From positions 434,001 through 498,000 of the forward strand of contig NC_017941.2 in the NCBI RefSeq assembly GCF_000306765.2: a stretch of DNA of 64,000 nt, read 5' to 3'. The stretch comes from Haloferax mediterranei ATCC 33500 (lineage in GTDB: Archaea; Halobacteriota; Halobacteria; Halobacteriales; Haloferacaceae). Positions within the stretch are counted from its first letter, which is position 1. Each line of letters opens with the position of its first letter. This document shows positions 52,131 through 61,811 of the stretch, one piece after another. Below the pieces are notes generated by a model. It was not told where the DNA came from, made no database searches, and was given only the letters and a program-made list of their open reading frames with translations. The translations under genes and the position numbers were made by a program.

Positions 52131-52483
52131 GTCCGCACGTGCGTGGGCCGGCGGATAAAATACTACGATGACCGGTCCCGGATGAACGTGCGACGACCGG
52201 TCCTATAGTAGCGCTTGCAAGTCAGTGCACACTCGATTGACCGGTGTCGTGCGATCGGATATGTCACCAGTTGCAAACGCTACTGTAGATGAACTGAGAC
52301 ATCCCACCCCGATTCCGTTCCTGTCTATCAGTTCACGACCAGTATACATCTAGATGATTACACTTCAGGGTGGTTTGTCTCTGTTTATTTATAACCTGAA
52401 CTACATACAATGTTTAGGTTTAGAATATTGGTCGTGATAATCGGCGGCCCAAAATTATATACAGGTGGATTCACCGACGAGGT
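52131..52483. other. Intergenic region with MITE-like inverted repeats
   Basis: About 350 bp between divergent mutS and the chemotaxis operon. It holds the imperfect inverted repeats listed separately and, from 52330 to 52465, very AT-rich DNA that likely contains the promoter of the rightward operon. No coding frame is convincing. Confidence 0.5.
52203..52288. mobile_element. Candidate 86-bp MITE-like remnant
   Basis: Ends at 52203-52220 (CTATAGTAGCGCTTGCAA) and 52271-52288 (TTGCAAACGCTACTGTAG) are inverted with two mismatches over 18 bp. No target-site duplication could be identified and no transposase is present. The element could also be a long hairpin affecting mutS or the divergent operon. 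Confidence 0.4.
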
Positions 52484-53725
52484 GTGACTCCCAGGTACGA
52501 TAGACGAACGTTTCTCAGCGCTGGTGGGGCAGCGATGCTCGGGTCGCTCTCCGGGTGCGTTGGGTCGTTCCAGGGCGATTCCGGAGAACCGGTCAGGTTC
52601 GGGGCGATGTTACCGTTAAGCGGTTCGCTGGAACAGGTCGGAACGCACGGAAAACGCGCCGTAGAGCAGGCAGTCGAGGATATCAATCAGGCAGGCGGAA
52701 TCCTCGGTCGGCCCGTCGAACTGACGGCCGTGGATACGGAGGGTTCTGTAGAAGTCGCCGCCGAGGGGTACCAGTCGCTGGTCGACGCTGGTGTCGTTGG
52801 GTTCGTCGGTGGCCTCGTCAGTGACGTCTCGCTGGCGCTCGCCCCCAAGACGGCGAAGGACTCCATCATGGAGATTAGTCCAGCCAGTACGAACCCACGG
52901 CTCTCGGATGCCGGACGAGCAGATGGCCGGAAGTACTTCGGCCGAACCGTTCCGAGTGACAGCCTGCAGGCGACTGCGATGGCGAAAATTCTCGATTCGC
53001 CGCAGTACGTCGATGCCGAGACGGTTTCGATTCTCACCGTTACGGGTGCCTTCGGGTCGGACCTCGGAACTGCGCTTCAAGAGAGCCTCGACGCTGAGGT
53101 CGTCACGCAGGTCAGCTACGACCCCGAAGCAGGCGACTTCAGTGGCGTTCTCGATGAGGTCTTCGCCGACGAGCCGGACGCAGTCGGCTTCGTCAGCGTT
53201 CCCGGACAAGAAAAAGGAATTCTCGAAGCGTACGGGAACACCGACTACGACGCACCGTGGGTGTTCTCGGCGGGGATGTTCAGCGGCGACCTCCCGGCCT
53301 ACTACGAGGGGTTCTACAGTGCCTCGCTCTCGTCGGTTCGGACGGACGGCTATTTCGACCTCACGCAGCGACTCTCCGATATTGCACCGCTCGCACCCTA
53401 CGCTGCGAACGCCTACGACGCCCTTTTCCTCATGGCGGCGGCCGCAGAGTACGCTGGCGAAGTGAGCGGTCCAGCCATCGCGGACGCTGTTCAGACCATC
53501 TCCAGCGGAACGGGCCACACCGTCTCAGTCGGCGAGTTCGACCGGGTACGGACGCTCGTCGATGCGGGACGCGAACTGAACTATCAGGGCGCATCGAGTG
53601 GTGTCGACCTGACTGAATCGCTTGAACCGCTGAGTTCGTATCTCGTCGAGCGCGTCACCGACGGCGAGGTCACGCAGGTCGAACTGCTCCAACGGCGATT
53701 CTTCGAATCCGGAGGTTCCCAATGA
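52484..53725 (+). CDS. Receptor-type substrate-binding lipoprotein (BasB-like)
   Basis: 413 aa from a GTG. The signal [21 protein letters not shown] has a Tat-like RR and lipobox. The mature protein is a branched-chain amino-acid type periplasmic-binding fold: [44 protein letters not shown], and later [20 protein letters not shown]. No permease or ATPase is encoded nearby. The gene is instead coupled to a transducer gene by a 4-nt overlap, so it most likely feeds ligand information to chemotaxis, as Halobacterium BasB does with BasT. Its ligand is not known. Confidence 0.9.
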   Translation: MTPRYDRRTFLSAGGAAMLGSLSGCVGSFQGDSGEPVRFGAMLPLSGSLEQVGTHGKRAVEQAVEDINQAGGILGRPVELTAVDTEGSVEVAAEGYQSLVDAGVVGFVGGLVSDVSLALAPKTAKDSIMEISPASTNPRLSDAGRADGRKYFGRTVPSDSLQATAMAKILDSPQYVDAETVSILTVTGAFGSDLGTALQESLDAEVVTQVSYDPEAGDFSGVLDEVFADEPDAVGFVSVPGQEKGILEAYGNTDYDAPWVFSAGMFSGDLPAYYEGFYSASLSSVRTDGYFDLTQRLSDIAPLAPYAANAYDALFLMAAAAEYAGEVSGPAIADAVQTISSGTGHTVSVGEFDRVRTLVDAGRELNYQGASSGVDLTESLEPLSSYLVERVTDGEVTQVELLQRRFFESGGSQ

Positions 53726-56181
53726 AAAACCCATTCTCGCGGGTGACGTCCGCCATGGAGCGACTGCTCCCGAACGTGATTCGCCGCCGGTACGCGGCGA
53801 AGTTCGGTCTCGTCCTCCTCCTCATCGTGCTCATCATGGGTGCAGCGGGCGCGTTCATCCACTTCGACACTAAATCCGTCGTCGATTCACAGACCAAATC
53901 GCAAATTCGCGGTGCCGCGGAGACCGAAGCGCGGTCGGTCGCCGACTGGGTCGTTTCGAGGGAAGCGACGGTTTCCTTCCTCGCTGAATCGATTAACGAG
54001 AAACCGGACGGGACGAACGCGACCGAACATCAACGGTGGCTCGAACAGAAACTTATCGGGCTTCCCGGCGACGTTCGGTCGCTCCACTACGTCGATGCCG
54101 ACTCCGGCACTATCGTCGCCAGTACGACTGACAGTCTGAACGGACAGTCGCTCAACGCAGTCGACACGCCGTGGACGGGCAAGGCGACAACATTCGCGTC
54201 GTCCCAGTCGGTGACGACTTCCGAACCGTACGACGCGAGCGGCGAACCCGTCGTCGCGTTCGTCGCACCCGTCTCCGGGAGTAACGAACTCATCGTCCTG
54301 ACGGCCTCGCTCGAAGCACGGTCACACCACTTCGAGTCGTCCTTCGCAACCGGTGACGCGAAGGTCGTCTCCGAGTCGGGGACCATCCTCTTCGACAACC
54401 GAAAGTCGTCCCTGCTCGAACAGTACACGGCAGCCGATGGGTCGGAAATCAAGGCTATCGACGCGGCACTCACCGGGGAAACCGGCTACCAAGTCGTCTC
54501 CGCCCGGACGGGCATGGATGAAGGAGAGTACGCGATGGCCTACACGCCAATCACCGGTACCGATTGGGTACTCACGTACCACGTCCCCGCAGAACGGGCG
54601 TTCGCGCTCCAATCGCAGGTGACGAGAAACGTGATTCTCCTCATCGCGTTCGCCGTCGGGGCGTTGTTCCTCGTCGGTGTGACGATTGGGCGCGGGACCG
54701 CGAACTCCCTCGCCGTCGTCGCACGGAACGCGGACAACATCGCCAACGGAGAGGTCGACGGTGACCTCCCGAGCACGTCCCGAATCGACGAGATGGGCCG
54801 CCTGTACGACTCGTTCGAGTCGATGCAAGCGTACCTGACGACGGTCGCCGGACAGGCAGAGGCACTCGCCGAGAAACAGTTCGACGACCCCGTCCTCGAC
54901 GAGGACATCCCCGGGTCGTTCGGTGAATCGATGGGCCAGACTCACACGGAACTCGAAGCGCTCATCACCGAACTCGAAGCGAAAGCCGCCGAGTTCAGCG
55001 AGACGATGTCCGATGCCGCCGCGGGCGACCTCACGCGACGGATGTCGGAAGACGCCGACAACGAGTCGATGAACGAGATGGCGCGGTCGTTCAACGACAT
55101 GGCCGACGAACTCGAAGGAACCATCGCTGAAGTCGTCGAGTTCGCCGAAACAGTCGCGGCCGCCAGCGAGGAAGTCACTGCGAGTGCGCAGGAAATCGAG
55201 CGCGCCAGCCGACAGGTCAGCGAGTCCACGCAGGTCATGGCCGAAGGCGCACACGAGCAACGCGAGAACCTCCAGCAGACGACGAACGAGACGAGTAACC
55301 TCTCGGCGACCATCGAGGAGGTTGCCTCGTCGGCGACCGAACTCGAACAGACCGCACAACACACCCTCGGCGCAAGTGAAGACGGCCACGACGCGGCGAA
55401 AAACGCCATCGACACCATCAGACAGGTCGAGACGCAGACCCGCCGAACGGCCGACAGAATCGAAGACCTCGAAGCCGACATGGAGGAAATCGGCGACATC
55501 GTCGAACTCATCACCGACATCGCCGAGCAGACCAACATTCTCGCGCTCAACGCGAACATCGAGGCGGCCCGCGCTGGCGAGGCCGGCGAGGGCTTCTCGG
55601 TCGTCGCCAACGAGGTGAAGGACCTCGCGGGCGAGACGAAATCCTCCGCCGAAGAAATCGAAAAGACCATCGACGAAGTCCAGACGAAGTCCGCCGAATC
55701 GGTCGCCGAGATGCGCGAGACGAGAAACGCCGTCGAATCCGGCGTCGACGCGGTCGAGACCGCGCGCGACTCCCTCGACACCATCGTCGAGAACGTTCGC
55801 GAGACGACAAACGGCGTCGACGAAATCAGTCGCACGACCGACGAACAGGCCGCATCGACCGAAGAAGTCGCGTCTATGATGGACCGCGTCTCCGACATCA
55901 GCGACGAGACCGCAGAGCGGGCAGAGTCGGTGGCCGCGGCCGCCGAAGAACAGACTGCCTCGCTCGGCGAGGTTTCCAGTGGTGCGGACAGTCTTGCCTC
56001 GCAGTCCGAACGCCTGATGGCACTTGTCTCCGAGTTCACGGTTAATCACGACGCTGCCGAGAACATGACGGACGACACCTTCGAGTCAGATACCAACGAA
56101 CAGTCCGACGAATCAAACACGCTATCGCCGGAGTCTCCAGTCACCGACGGCGGTGACGACTCCACGATGGATACCCAGTAG
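53722..56181 (+). CDS. Membrane-bound chemotaxis transducer (methyl-accepting type)
   Basis: 819 aa. Helix 1 ([21 protein letters not shown]) and helix 2 ([20 protein letters not shown]) flank a ~260-residue extracytoplasmic sensor domain of dCache type. Two HAMP-like segments follow, then a long coiled-coil. The signalling hairpin tip is in [40 protein letters not shown]. Its ATG overlaps the stop of the binding-protein gene. Gln/Glu pairs flanking the tip are likely methylation sites. Confidence 0.94.
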   Translation: MKNPFSRVTSAMERLLPNVIRRRYAAKFGLVLLLIVLIMGAAGAFIHFDTKSVVDSQTKSQIRGAAETEARSVADWVVSREATVSFLAESINEKPDGTNATEHQRWLEQKLIGLPGDVRSLHYVDADSGTIVASTTDSLNGQSLNAVDTPWTGKATTFASSQSVTTSEPYDASGEPVVAFVAPVSGSNELIVLTASLEARSHHFESSFATGDAKVVSESGTILFDNRKSSLLEQYTAADGSEIKAIDAALTGETGYQVVSARTGMDEGEYAMAYTPITGTDWVLTYHVPAERAFALQSQVTRNVILLIAFAVGALFLVGVTIGRGTANSLAVVARNADNIANGEVDGDLPSTSRIDEMGRLYDSFESMQAYLTTVAGQAEALAEKQFDDPVLDEDIPGSFGESMGQTHTELEALITELEAKAAEFSETMSDAAAGDLTRRMSEDADNESMNEMARSFNDMADELEGTIAEVVEFAETVAAASEEVTASAQEIERASRQVSESTQVMAEGAHEQRENLQQTTNETSNLSATIEEVASSATELEQTAQHTLGASEDGHDAAKNAIDTIRQVETQTRRTADRIEDLEADMEEIGDIVELITDIAEQTNILALNANIEAARAGEAGEGFSVVANEVKDLAGETKSSAEEIEKTIDEVQTKSAESVAEMRETRNAVESGVDAVETARDSLDTIVENVRETTNGVDEISRTTDEQAASTEEVASMMDRVSDISDETAERAESVAAAAEEQTASLGEVSSGADSLASQSERLMALVSEFTVNHDAAENMTDDTFESDTNEQSDESNTLSPESPVTDGGDDSTMDTQ

Positions 56182-56384
56182 ACGACGCGCTCTCACACCG
56201 CGTCGCTACCGGAACCAGTCCCCTACTTCGGCTCTCCACTCTTCGCTCTTTTTCTCTCTTCTTTTGCCACCTCAATCGACGTTCGACGGGTTCCCATGTC
56301 GACCCGTGTTGTTCGCTGCTAAGAATATCAAATTTGAAAATTCGGACAGTAGGGTTATGCCACCGATGGCCGTGTTCCGGACAT

Positions 56385-58082
56385 ATGGACCTGCTTTCGC
56401 GACTTGCGGCGCTGGTCCCGGGGGTCGGGGCTCGGGCGCGGACGGACGGCGGGGGACAGACAACTGAAACTAACACTGACCGTGCGACGATTGCGGCGGC
56501 GGCAGAGCAACTTCACGTCGGCGACTTACTCGACGGTGTGGGGATGCCCGTGTTCGTTCTCGACGCGGACCATCGCGTCATTTCGTGGAACGAACCCATC
56601 TCGAAGCTCACGGGGGTCTCCGCCGCGGACGCGCTCGGGTCGGAGCACGTGAGCGAGTTGTTCTACCCGGACGGTCGCCGGGCGAAGACGCTCGCCGACA
56701 AGGTACTCGAAAACCCGACGACCGCGGCTGACGTGCACGACCTCGAACTCGTCGACGAGGCGCAGTCACTCTACCGCGATACCAGTACCATGACCGACCG
56801 AAACGGCGTGGACCGACACATCGCCTTTACCGCCCAACCGCTGTTCGAGGGAGACGAACTCGTCGGCGTCGTCGAGGCGGTTCACGACCGAACCGACGTG
56901 GTCGAAAAACAACGGGCGTCCGAGGAACTCGTCGAAGAGGTGTCGGTCACTATCAGCAGTCTCACCGACGGTGACCTCTCCGCACGCGCGTCCTTTAGCG
57001 ACGACCGGAACGTCCTCACAGACGAGACGCTGGCTGTCCTCTCGGACATCAACCAGATGGCGACGCGTTTCGAACGCCTTGCGAACGAGGTTGACGACAC
57101 GACAGCAAACCTCGGCACGGCGATTCAGCGCGCGGCAACCGCCGCAACCGACATCGAAGAGCAGGTCACAGAACAGGCTGAACTCCTTGCGAAGGGGTCC
57201 GAGGAGATGCAGGACCTCTCTGCGAGCATGGAGGAAATCGCGGCGACGTCCGACGAAGTCGCGTCGGCGGCGAACCAGGCGCGTGCGGCCGCGGAAAACG
57301 GACAGGAGGCCGGACAAAGCATTCGAACCGCGACCGACCAGGTCATCGAGATATCCGACGAACTGCTCGACAGCGTGACCGAACTCCAACAGCGCATGGG
57401 CGCAATCGAGGAGGTCGTCGAGGTCATCGCGGAGGTCGCAGACCGGACGAACCTGCTCGCACTCAACGCGAACATCGAGGCGGCCCGCGCGGGCGAGGCT
57501 GGCGAGGGCTTCTCGGTTGTCGCAAACGAGGTCAAACAACTCGCTAACCAGACCCACGAGCACACAGAGGAGATTGCAAACAGCATCACCGAGATTCAAG
57601 AACAGGCCGACGAGACGGTGATGGCGTCCGAGCAGTCCCACGAGCAGATTCAGGTCGCCTCGGGCGAAATCGAGGACGTGCTCGCTTCGCTCTCCGAAAT
57701 CGCCGACGCGGCCGACTCGGCCGCAAACGGCGTCACCGAGGTCGCCCGCGCCACCGACTCGCAGGCGACGAACATCGAAGAGGTCACGACGACGATTCAA
57801 ATGGCACAGGACCACGCGAGCACCGCCGAAGCGGCGACGACCGATATTACCGACGCCACGGCCGACCAGACGGTCGCACTCGATGCGCTCGCCAATCGCG
57901 TGGCCGAACTCGTCGGCGGCGACGCGGCGGCCTTGGAAGAAGTCGAAGACCTCGACGTCGTTCAGGCGGCGACCGACGGCGGACGGGTGTCTACCCACGA
58001 ACGAAACGAGTCGTACTCGGAGGCCGACGCGGATACTGATTCGACTGACGACACGGTCGGCGGCTTCCAGTTCGGCCGATAG
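56385..58082 (+). CDS. Soluble PAS-domain chemotaxis transducer
   Basis: 565 aa from the ATG at 56385; the upstream in-frame start would add residues with no counterpart. No membrane helix is present. An N-terminal PAS domain ([32 protein letters not shown]) is followed by a PAC-like part. A HAMP-like segment and the signalling domain with [38 protein letters not shown] come next. It probably senses an intracellular cue such as redox state or light-related cofactor status. Transcribed in the same direction as the membrane transducer, 203 bp downstream. Confidence 0.92.
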   Translation: MDLLSRLAALVPGVGARARTDGGGQTTETNTDRATIAAAAEQLHVGDLLDGVGMPVFVLDADHRVISWNEPISKLTGVSAADALGSEHVSELFYPDGRRAKTLADKVLENPTTAADVHDLELVDEAQSLYRDTSTMTDRNGVDRHIAFTAQPLFEGDELVGVVEAVHDRTDVVEKQRASEELVEEVSVTISSLTDGDLSARASFSDDRNVLTDETLAVLSDINQMATRFERLANEVDDTTANLGTAIQRAATAATDIEEQVTEQAELLAKGSEEMQDLSASMEEIAATSDEVASAANQARAAAENGQEAGQSIRTATDQVIEISDELLDSVTELQQRMGAIEEVVEVIAEVADRTNLLALNANIEAARAGEAGEGFSVVANEVKQLANQTHEHTEEIANSITEIQEQADETVMASEQSHEQIQVASGEIEDVLASLSEIADAADSAANGVTEVARATDSQATNIEEVTTTIQMAQDHASTAEAATTDITDATADQTVALDALANRVAELVGGDAAALEEVEDLDVVQAATDGGRVSTHERNESYSEADADTDSTDDTVGGFQFGR

Positions 58083-58148
58083 CTGAACTGACACCACCCT
58101 CCCCACTCCACACTACTCCACTCAATCGGCTTTCTCGCTCTTACTGAC

Positions 58149-58961
58149 TCAATCGAGATCGACCGCGCAACTCTCGACGTACTCAATATCTCCAATCGTG
58201 TCGATACCGTCTTCGCCGCAAACCGGACACTCGGGGTTCGTTCGGTACGGAACCGTCTCGAACGACATGTCCATCGCGTCGTAGAACAGCAATCGCCCAT
58301 CGAGCACCTCGCCCGCTTCGAGGATGACTTTCACCGCTTCAGTCGCCTGAATACACCCGACCGTTCCGGGGAGGACGCCGAGGACGCCCGTCGTCGCGCA
58401 GTCGGGGACGGTCCCCGGTTCGGGCGCTTCGGGGAACAGACACCGATAACACGGCCCGTCGGGCAGGAGCGTCGTCGCCTGTCCCTCGAACTTGTATATC
58501 GCGCCGTGGACGAGCGGAATCTCCTCGAATCGGCAGGCGTCGTTGAGCAGATAGCGCGTCGGGAAGTTGTCGGAAGCGTCGACCACCACGTCCGCATCGG
58601 CGATGAGGTCGTAGACGTTCGATTTGTCCACCCGCGCTTCGATTGGTTCGACGCTCACGTCCGGGTTGAGGCCGCGGACGAACGCGGCGGCGCTCTGGGC
58701 TTTCGGTTCGCCCACGTCCTCGTCGTGGTGGATAATCTGCCGCTGGAGGTTGCTTCGCTCGACTACGTCGTCGTCGACAACGACGAGTTCGCCGACGCCG
58801 ACCGCGGCGAGGTACTGGATAGCCGGCGCTCCAAGCCCTCCCGCACCGACGACGACGACCCGTGAGGTGAGCAGTCGCTCCTGTCCTTCCGGGCCAACCT
58901 CGTCCATGATGATATGTCGAGAGTAGCGGTCGAGTTGGGTGGCGTCGAGTGAGAGCGTCAT
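58149..58961 (-). CDS. ubaA: UbaA, E1-like ubiquitin-type activating enzyme
   Basis: 270 aa from the ATG at 58961. The MoeB/ThiF/E1 fold has VVVVGAGGLGAPAIQYLAAVGVGEL (nucleotide loop), DDDVVERSNLQRQIIH, DASDNFPTRYLLND and the zinc-site CxxC pairs CYRC and CPVC. The catalytic Cys is in VPDCATTGVLGVLPG. In Haloferax the homologue adenylates SAMP proteins for protein conjugation and for sulfur transfer to tRNA and molybdopterin. A divergent rhodanese gene lies 127 bp away. Confidence 0.94.
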   Translation of the reverse strand: MTLSLDATQLDRYSRHIIMDEVGPEGQERLLTSRVVVVGAGGLGAPAIQYLAAVGVGELVVVDDDVVERSNLQRQIIHHDEDVGEPKAQSAAAFVRGLNPDVSVEPIEARVDKSNVYDLIADADVVVDASDNFPTRYLLNDACRFEEIPLVHGAIYKFEGQATTLLPDGPCYRCLFPEAPEPGTVPDCATTGVLGVLPGTVGCIQATEAVKVILEAGEVLDGRLLFYDAMDMSFETVPYRTNPECPVCGEDGIDTIGDIEYVESCAVDLD

Positions 58962-59088
58962 ATCCCGAGGTTGGAATCGCCACCGAATAAAGCCGCGGCA
59001 CGGGCCGCGTGTCTGGGGACGGCTGGTCGCGTGCTGGCCGTATCGCCGGAAGCGACGCGCCTTTCCCGCCTCGCTCGTCACGTCGCGT

Positions 59089-59439
59089 ATGGTCGTGGAG
59101 ACGACACCCGACGAACTGCGCGAGAAACTGGACGCTGACGACACTGAGGTTTCCGTTGTCGACATTCGGGACCCATCGTCGTACACGTCCGGACACATCC
59201 CCGGGTCGGAGAACCTCCCGGCGGCAACGCTCGGTCCCGAGGTGTTCGAACGCGAGTGGCCCGACGAAGTCGTCGTCTCGTGCTACGTCGGCAAGAGTTC
59301 GAAACGGGTCGCCTCTATCTTGGACGAGAACGTCGACGCCGACGTGAGCAGTCTCCGCGGCGGCTTCGACGACTGGGACGGCGCGGTCGAACAAGGGTCG
59401 GAAGACGAAGCGGACCTCGGGCCGGCGTCGCCGTTCTGA
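59089..59439 (+). CDS. Single-domain rhodanese
   Basis: 116 aa from the ATG at 59089. The rhodanese fold includes VSVVDIRDPSSYTSGHIPGSENLPAATL and the active-site loop VVVSCYVGKSSKRVASILDE with the persulfide-forming Cys. The Ser/Lys-rich loop after Cys suggests sulfurtransferase rather than phosphatase activity. Its position divergent to ubaA suggests it hands sulfur to the UbaA-SAMP relay; this is inference from context. Confidence 0.92.
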   Translation: MVVETTPDELREKLDADDTEVSVVDIRDPSSYTSGHIPGSENLPAATLGPEVFEREWPDEVVVSCYVGKSSKRVASILDENVDADVSSLRGGFDDWDGAVEQGSEDEADLGPASPF

Positions 59440-59479
59440 GTCACCCCATATTTTCTGACAGTGCAGTGACGTTCTGGGT

Positions 59480-60055
59480 ATGGCCCTCCCGACTGGACTG
59501 CTCCCGGTCTTCGTCTTCGTAGTAACCGCCGGCGTCGCGACGCTCGTGGCGCTCGGCGCGCACCTCTTGTGGCGTCGTGGGTCGCGGTCGTTCAGCGCCG
59601 AACTTCGACGCTCACTTCTCGGAGTGAGCCTGCTGTACCTCGTCGGGACGGCAGTCGCCTGGGCGGTCGCGGGCGGTGGCTCGTTGTGGGGTGTTGCGAC
59701 CGCACTCGTCGTCTCAGGCGTCGCCGCGTTCGTTGTGCTGTGGACGGGTCCGCTCTTCCTTGGTCGCTCGCTCGTTCGTCGCCTGCGAGGTGTCGATTCG
59801 GAGACCGCACTGCGTCAGGTGACGTACGGGTGGCCGGTCGCGATGCTGGTCGTGTTCGGAATCTTTGTCGCACCCGGTGGGACGACGGGCGACCACCTGC
59901 TCCATCTCGACGGCGCAACGACCTGTCTTGCCGGATTCTGTGGGGTCAGCGTCCTCCTTCTCGTGGCCATCGCTCTCGAACTCGTCGTCGCTGTCGTCGG
60001 GCCGGGGCTCGTCGGCTTAGCGCTCACGAGTCAGCAGTCGCTCACCGGTCGATAA
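59480..60055 (+). CDS. Uncharacterised membrane protein
   Basis: 191 aa. About five hydrophobic segments are visible: LPVFVFVVTAGVATLVALGAHL, LGVSLLYLVGTAVAWAVAGG, ATALVVSGVAAFVVLWTGPLFLG, WPVAMLVVFGIFVAPGG and VLLLVAIALELVVAVVGPGLVGLAL. It lies 40 bp after the rhodanese gene in the same direction, so it may be co-transcribed. No family is recognised. Confidence 0.75.
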   Translation: MALPTGLLPVFVFVVTAGVATLVALGAHLLWRRGSRSFSAELRRSLLGVSLLYLVGTAVAWAVAGGGSLWGVATALVVSGVAAFVVLWTGPLFLGRSLVRRLRGVDSETALRQVTYGWPVAMLVVFGIFVAPGGTTGDHLLHLDGATTCLAGFCGVSVLLLVAIALELVVAVVGPGLVGLALTSQQSLTGR

Positions 60056-60084
60056 AGAGAGAAGGTTGTGCAGTTCGCGGGGCG

Positions 60085-60675
60085 TTACTTGCCGCGGCGG
60101 CGGCTGGAGCTGAGGGAGGGACGGATGTGTTCCGTACCCTTGCCGCGGTTCTGCAGACCGCGACCGCGCTTGCCCGCGTTGGTGAGACCACGGAAGGCGC
60201 GGCCGTCGTGGTCGTCGTTGCAAATCCAGTTGAGGTCGTCGTCGTTCTGGATGGCCGGGTGGTTGGGGTCGACGAGAATGACCTCTTGCCACTTCTGGGA
60301 GCCGTCCTGACCGACGCCGTAGGAGTTCAGCACACGCATGTTCGGGTACTTGCGCGAGGCGCGTTCCTCCGCGATGCGCGGGATGGACTTGCGGCGACCG
60401 ATGCGGTTGACACCCTGGCGCTTCGTACGGCGGCCAGCCTTGTGTCGCTGCTTGCGCGCGCCACCCTTGCGGACGGAGACGCGGACCACAACGATACCCT
60501 GTTTGGCCTTGTAACCGAGTTCACGAGCCTTGTCGAGGCGCGTCGGGCGCTCGATGCGCTCGATTGCGCCTTGGTTGCGCCACTCCTGTTTTCGCTGCCA
60601 CTGGAGTTCGGCCAGTTTGCCTTCCTTCGGGGTCTTCCACGCTTCCTTGATGTGGGAATAGAAGCTTCGTGCCAT
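60085..60675 (-). CDS. rpl15e: 50S ribosomal protein L15e
   Basis: 196 aa, MARSFYSHIKEAWKTPKEGK at the start. The internal segments RLDKARELGYKAKQGIVVVRVSVRKGGARKQRHKAGRRTKRQG, SYGVGQDGSQKWQEVILVDP and GLTNAGKRGRGLQNRGKGTEH match archaeal/eukaryotic L15e across the whole length. It is part of the large ribosomal subunit. A GGTGA sits 7-8 bases before the ATG, so initiation is not leaderless. A highly structured leader precedes it. Confidence 0.97.
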   Translation of the reverse strand: MARSFYSHIKEAWKTPKEGKLAELQWQRKQEWRNQGAIERIERPTRLDKARELGYKAKQGIVVVRVSVRKGGARKQRHKAGRRTKRQGVNRIGRRKSIPRIAEERASRKYPNMRVLNSYGVGQDGSQKWQEVILVDPNHPAIQNDDDLNWICNDDHDGRAFRGLTNAGKRGRGLQNRGKGTEHIRPSLSSSRRRGK

Positions 60676-60710
60676 TGTATATCACCGCGGGCGCTTGCGA
60701 TTCAGCCATT

Positions 60711-60799
60711 CTGGGGCGTCCGCCCCAGACGGGGAATTCCCCGTCGGCCACATTTCGTCCCGTACGTGACGGGTGCCCTCTGGCGTGCCCGCATGCCAG
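60711..60799 (-). promoter_or_regulatory. Four consecutive hairpins in the rpl15e leader
   Basis: Within about 90 bp lie CTGGGGCG/CGCCCCAG (60711-60728, 8-bp stem, 2-nt loop) and GACGGGGAATTCCCCGTC (60728-60745, perfect palindrome). CCCGT/ACGGG (60759-60773) and CTGGCGTG/CATGCCAG (60780-60799, one mismatch) follow. A CTTAACC box near 60827-60834 would place the start of transcription near 60805, so all four hairpins would be in the RNA. This looks like a structured regulatory leader. Confidence 0.6.
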
Positions 60800-60960
60800 C
60801 GAGTTGCCGAACCTACCAATAGGGGAGGGTTAAGAACTTCGGATTCACAGCGACTGTGTCGTGAATTCCCACAGGCCGAAGGACTACTCAATCGCGGTGT
60901 AGCCCACCAATCCTGTCTATTTTACGAACTATTATCTCACCACTCGCCATTCGAACTGGC

Positions 60961-61776
60961 ATGCCCACCGATATCGACTGGCGACCGTACGACCTCGACG
61001 ACGAGTACAGCGTCGTCGGCGACGTACGCATCTCCGACGAACTCTCTTCGACGTATCTCGATTTCGAGCGTCACCTTCTCGTCTATCTACCTCCCGATTA
61101 CGACGAATCCGACCGTTCCTACCCGGTGTGCTACATGCACGACGGACAGAACGTCTTCGACGAGGCGACCAGTTACTCCGGGTCGTGGGACATTCATCGA
61201 GCGATGGACGAACTGCACGACAAGGGCCTCGGCGCAATCGTCGTCGGCGTCCCGAACGCGGGCGACGACCGGACGGTCGAGTACACGCCCCACCCGCATC
61301 CGGAGTTCGGCGGCGGCGGTGCCGATAGCTATCTTTCGTTCCTCTTCGAGGAGGTAAAGCCGCTCGTCGACGAGACGTTTCGGACGCGACCCGAAAAGGA
61401 GTCGACTGGACTGCTCGGGTCCTCGCTCGGCGGCCTCATCAGCCTCTACGCGCTCTTCGAGTACCCCGAGAAAGTGGGCTTTCTCGGAGCCATGAGTCCC
61501 GCATTCTGGTGGTCGGGCGAGGATATCTTCGAGTACGTCGAAGCCCAACCGTTCACTCCCGCTCGCATCTACGTCGACGTGGGCGACACCGAGTCCATGG
61601 ACGACCCCGAGCGCTGTGAGTTGTACATCGACGACGCAGCGCGCATGGTCGAGTTACTGCGCGAGAAGGGATACGACGACGTCGAATTCCTCGTCGACGA
61701 AGGCGGCGTCCACCGAGAACACGCGTGGGCGCGCCGGTTCCCCGATGCGATGCGGTTCCTCTTGGACGACGACTGA
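60961..61776 (+). CDS. Alpha/beta-hydrolase, putative esterase
   Basis: 271 aa. The esterase-D/enterochelin-esterase-like fold has RHLLVYLPPDYDESDRSYPVCYMHDGQNVFDEATS, the nucleophile elbow GLLGSSLGGLISLYALFEYP (Ser in GSSLGG), and a late His in VHREHAWARRFPDAMRFLL. VGDTESMDDPE supplies the acid. It has no signal peptide and probably acts on a small ester inside the cell. It is monocistronic and converges on the amylase gene. Confidence 0.88.
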   Translation: MPTDIDWRPYDLDDEYSVVGDVRISDELSSTYLDFERHLLVYLPPDYDESDRSYPVCYMHDGQNVFDEATSYSGSWDIHRAMDELHDKGLGAIVVGVPNAGDDRTVEYTPHPHPEFGGGGADSYLSFLFEEVKPLVDETFRTRPEKESTGLLGSSLGGLISLYALFEYPEKVGFLGAMSPAFWWSGEDIFEYVEAQPFTPARIYVDVGDTESMDDPERCELYIDDAARMVELLREKGYDDVEFLVDEGGVHREHAWARRFPDAMRFLLDDD

Positions 61777-61811
61777 CCCGCCTCTGTCTCGGTTAGCCTA
61801 TCGCCTATTGT

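Noticed and set aside
54322..56049. 575-codon frame antisense to the membrane transducer
   Set aside because: Low-complexity Gly/Arg/Leu shadow; the sense frame has the complete signalling domain.
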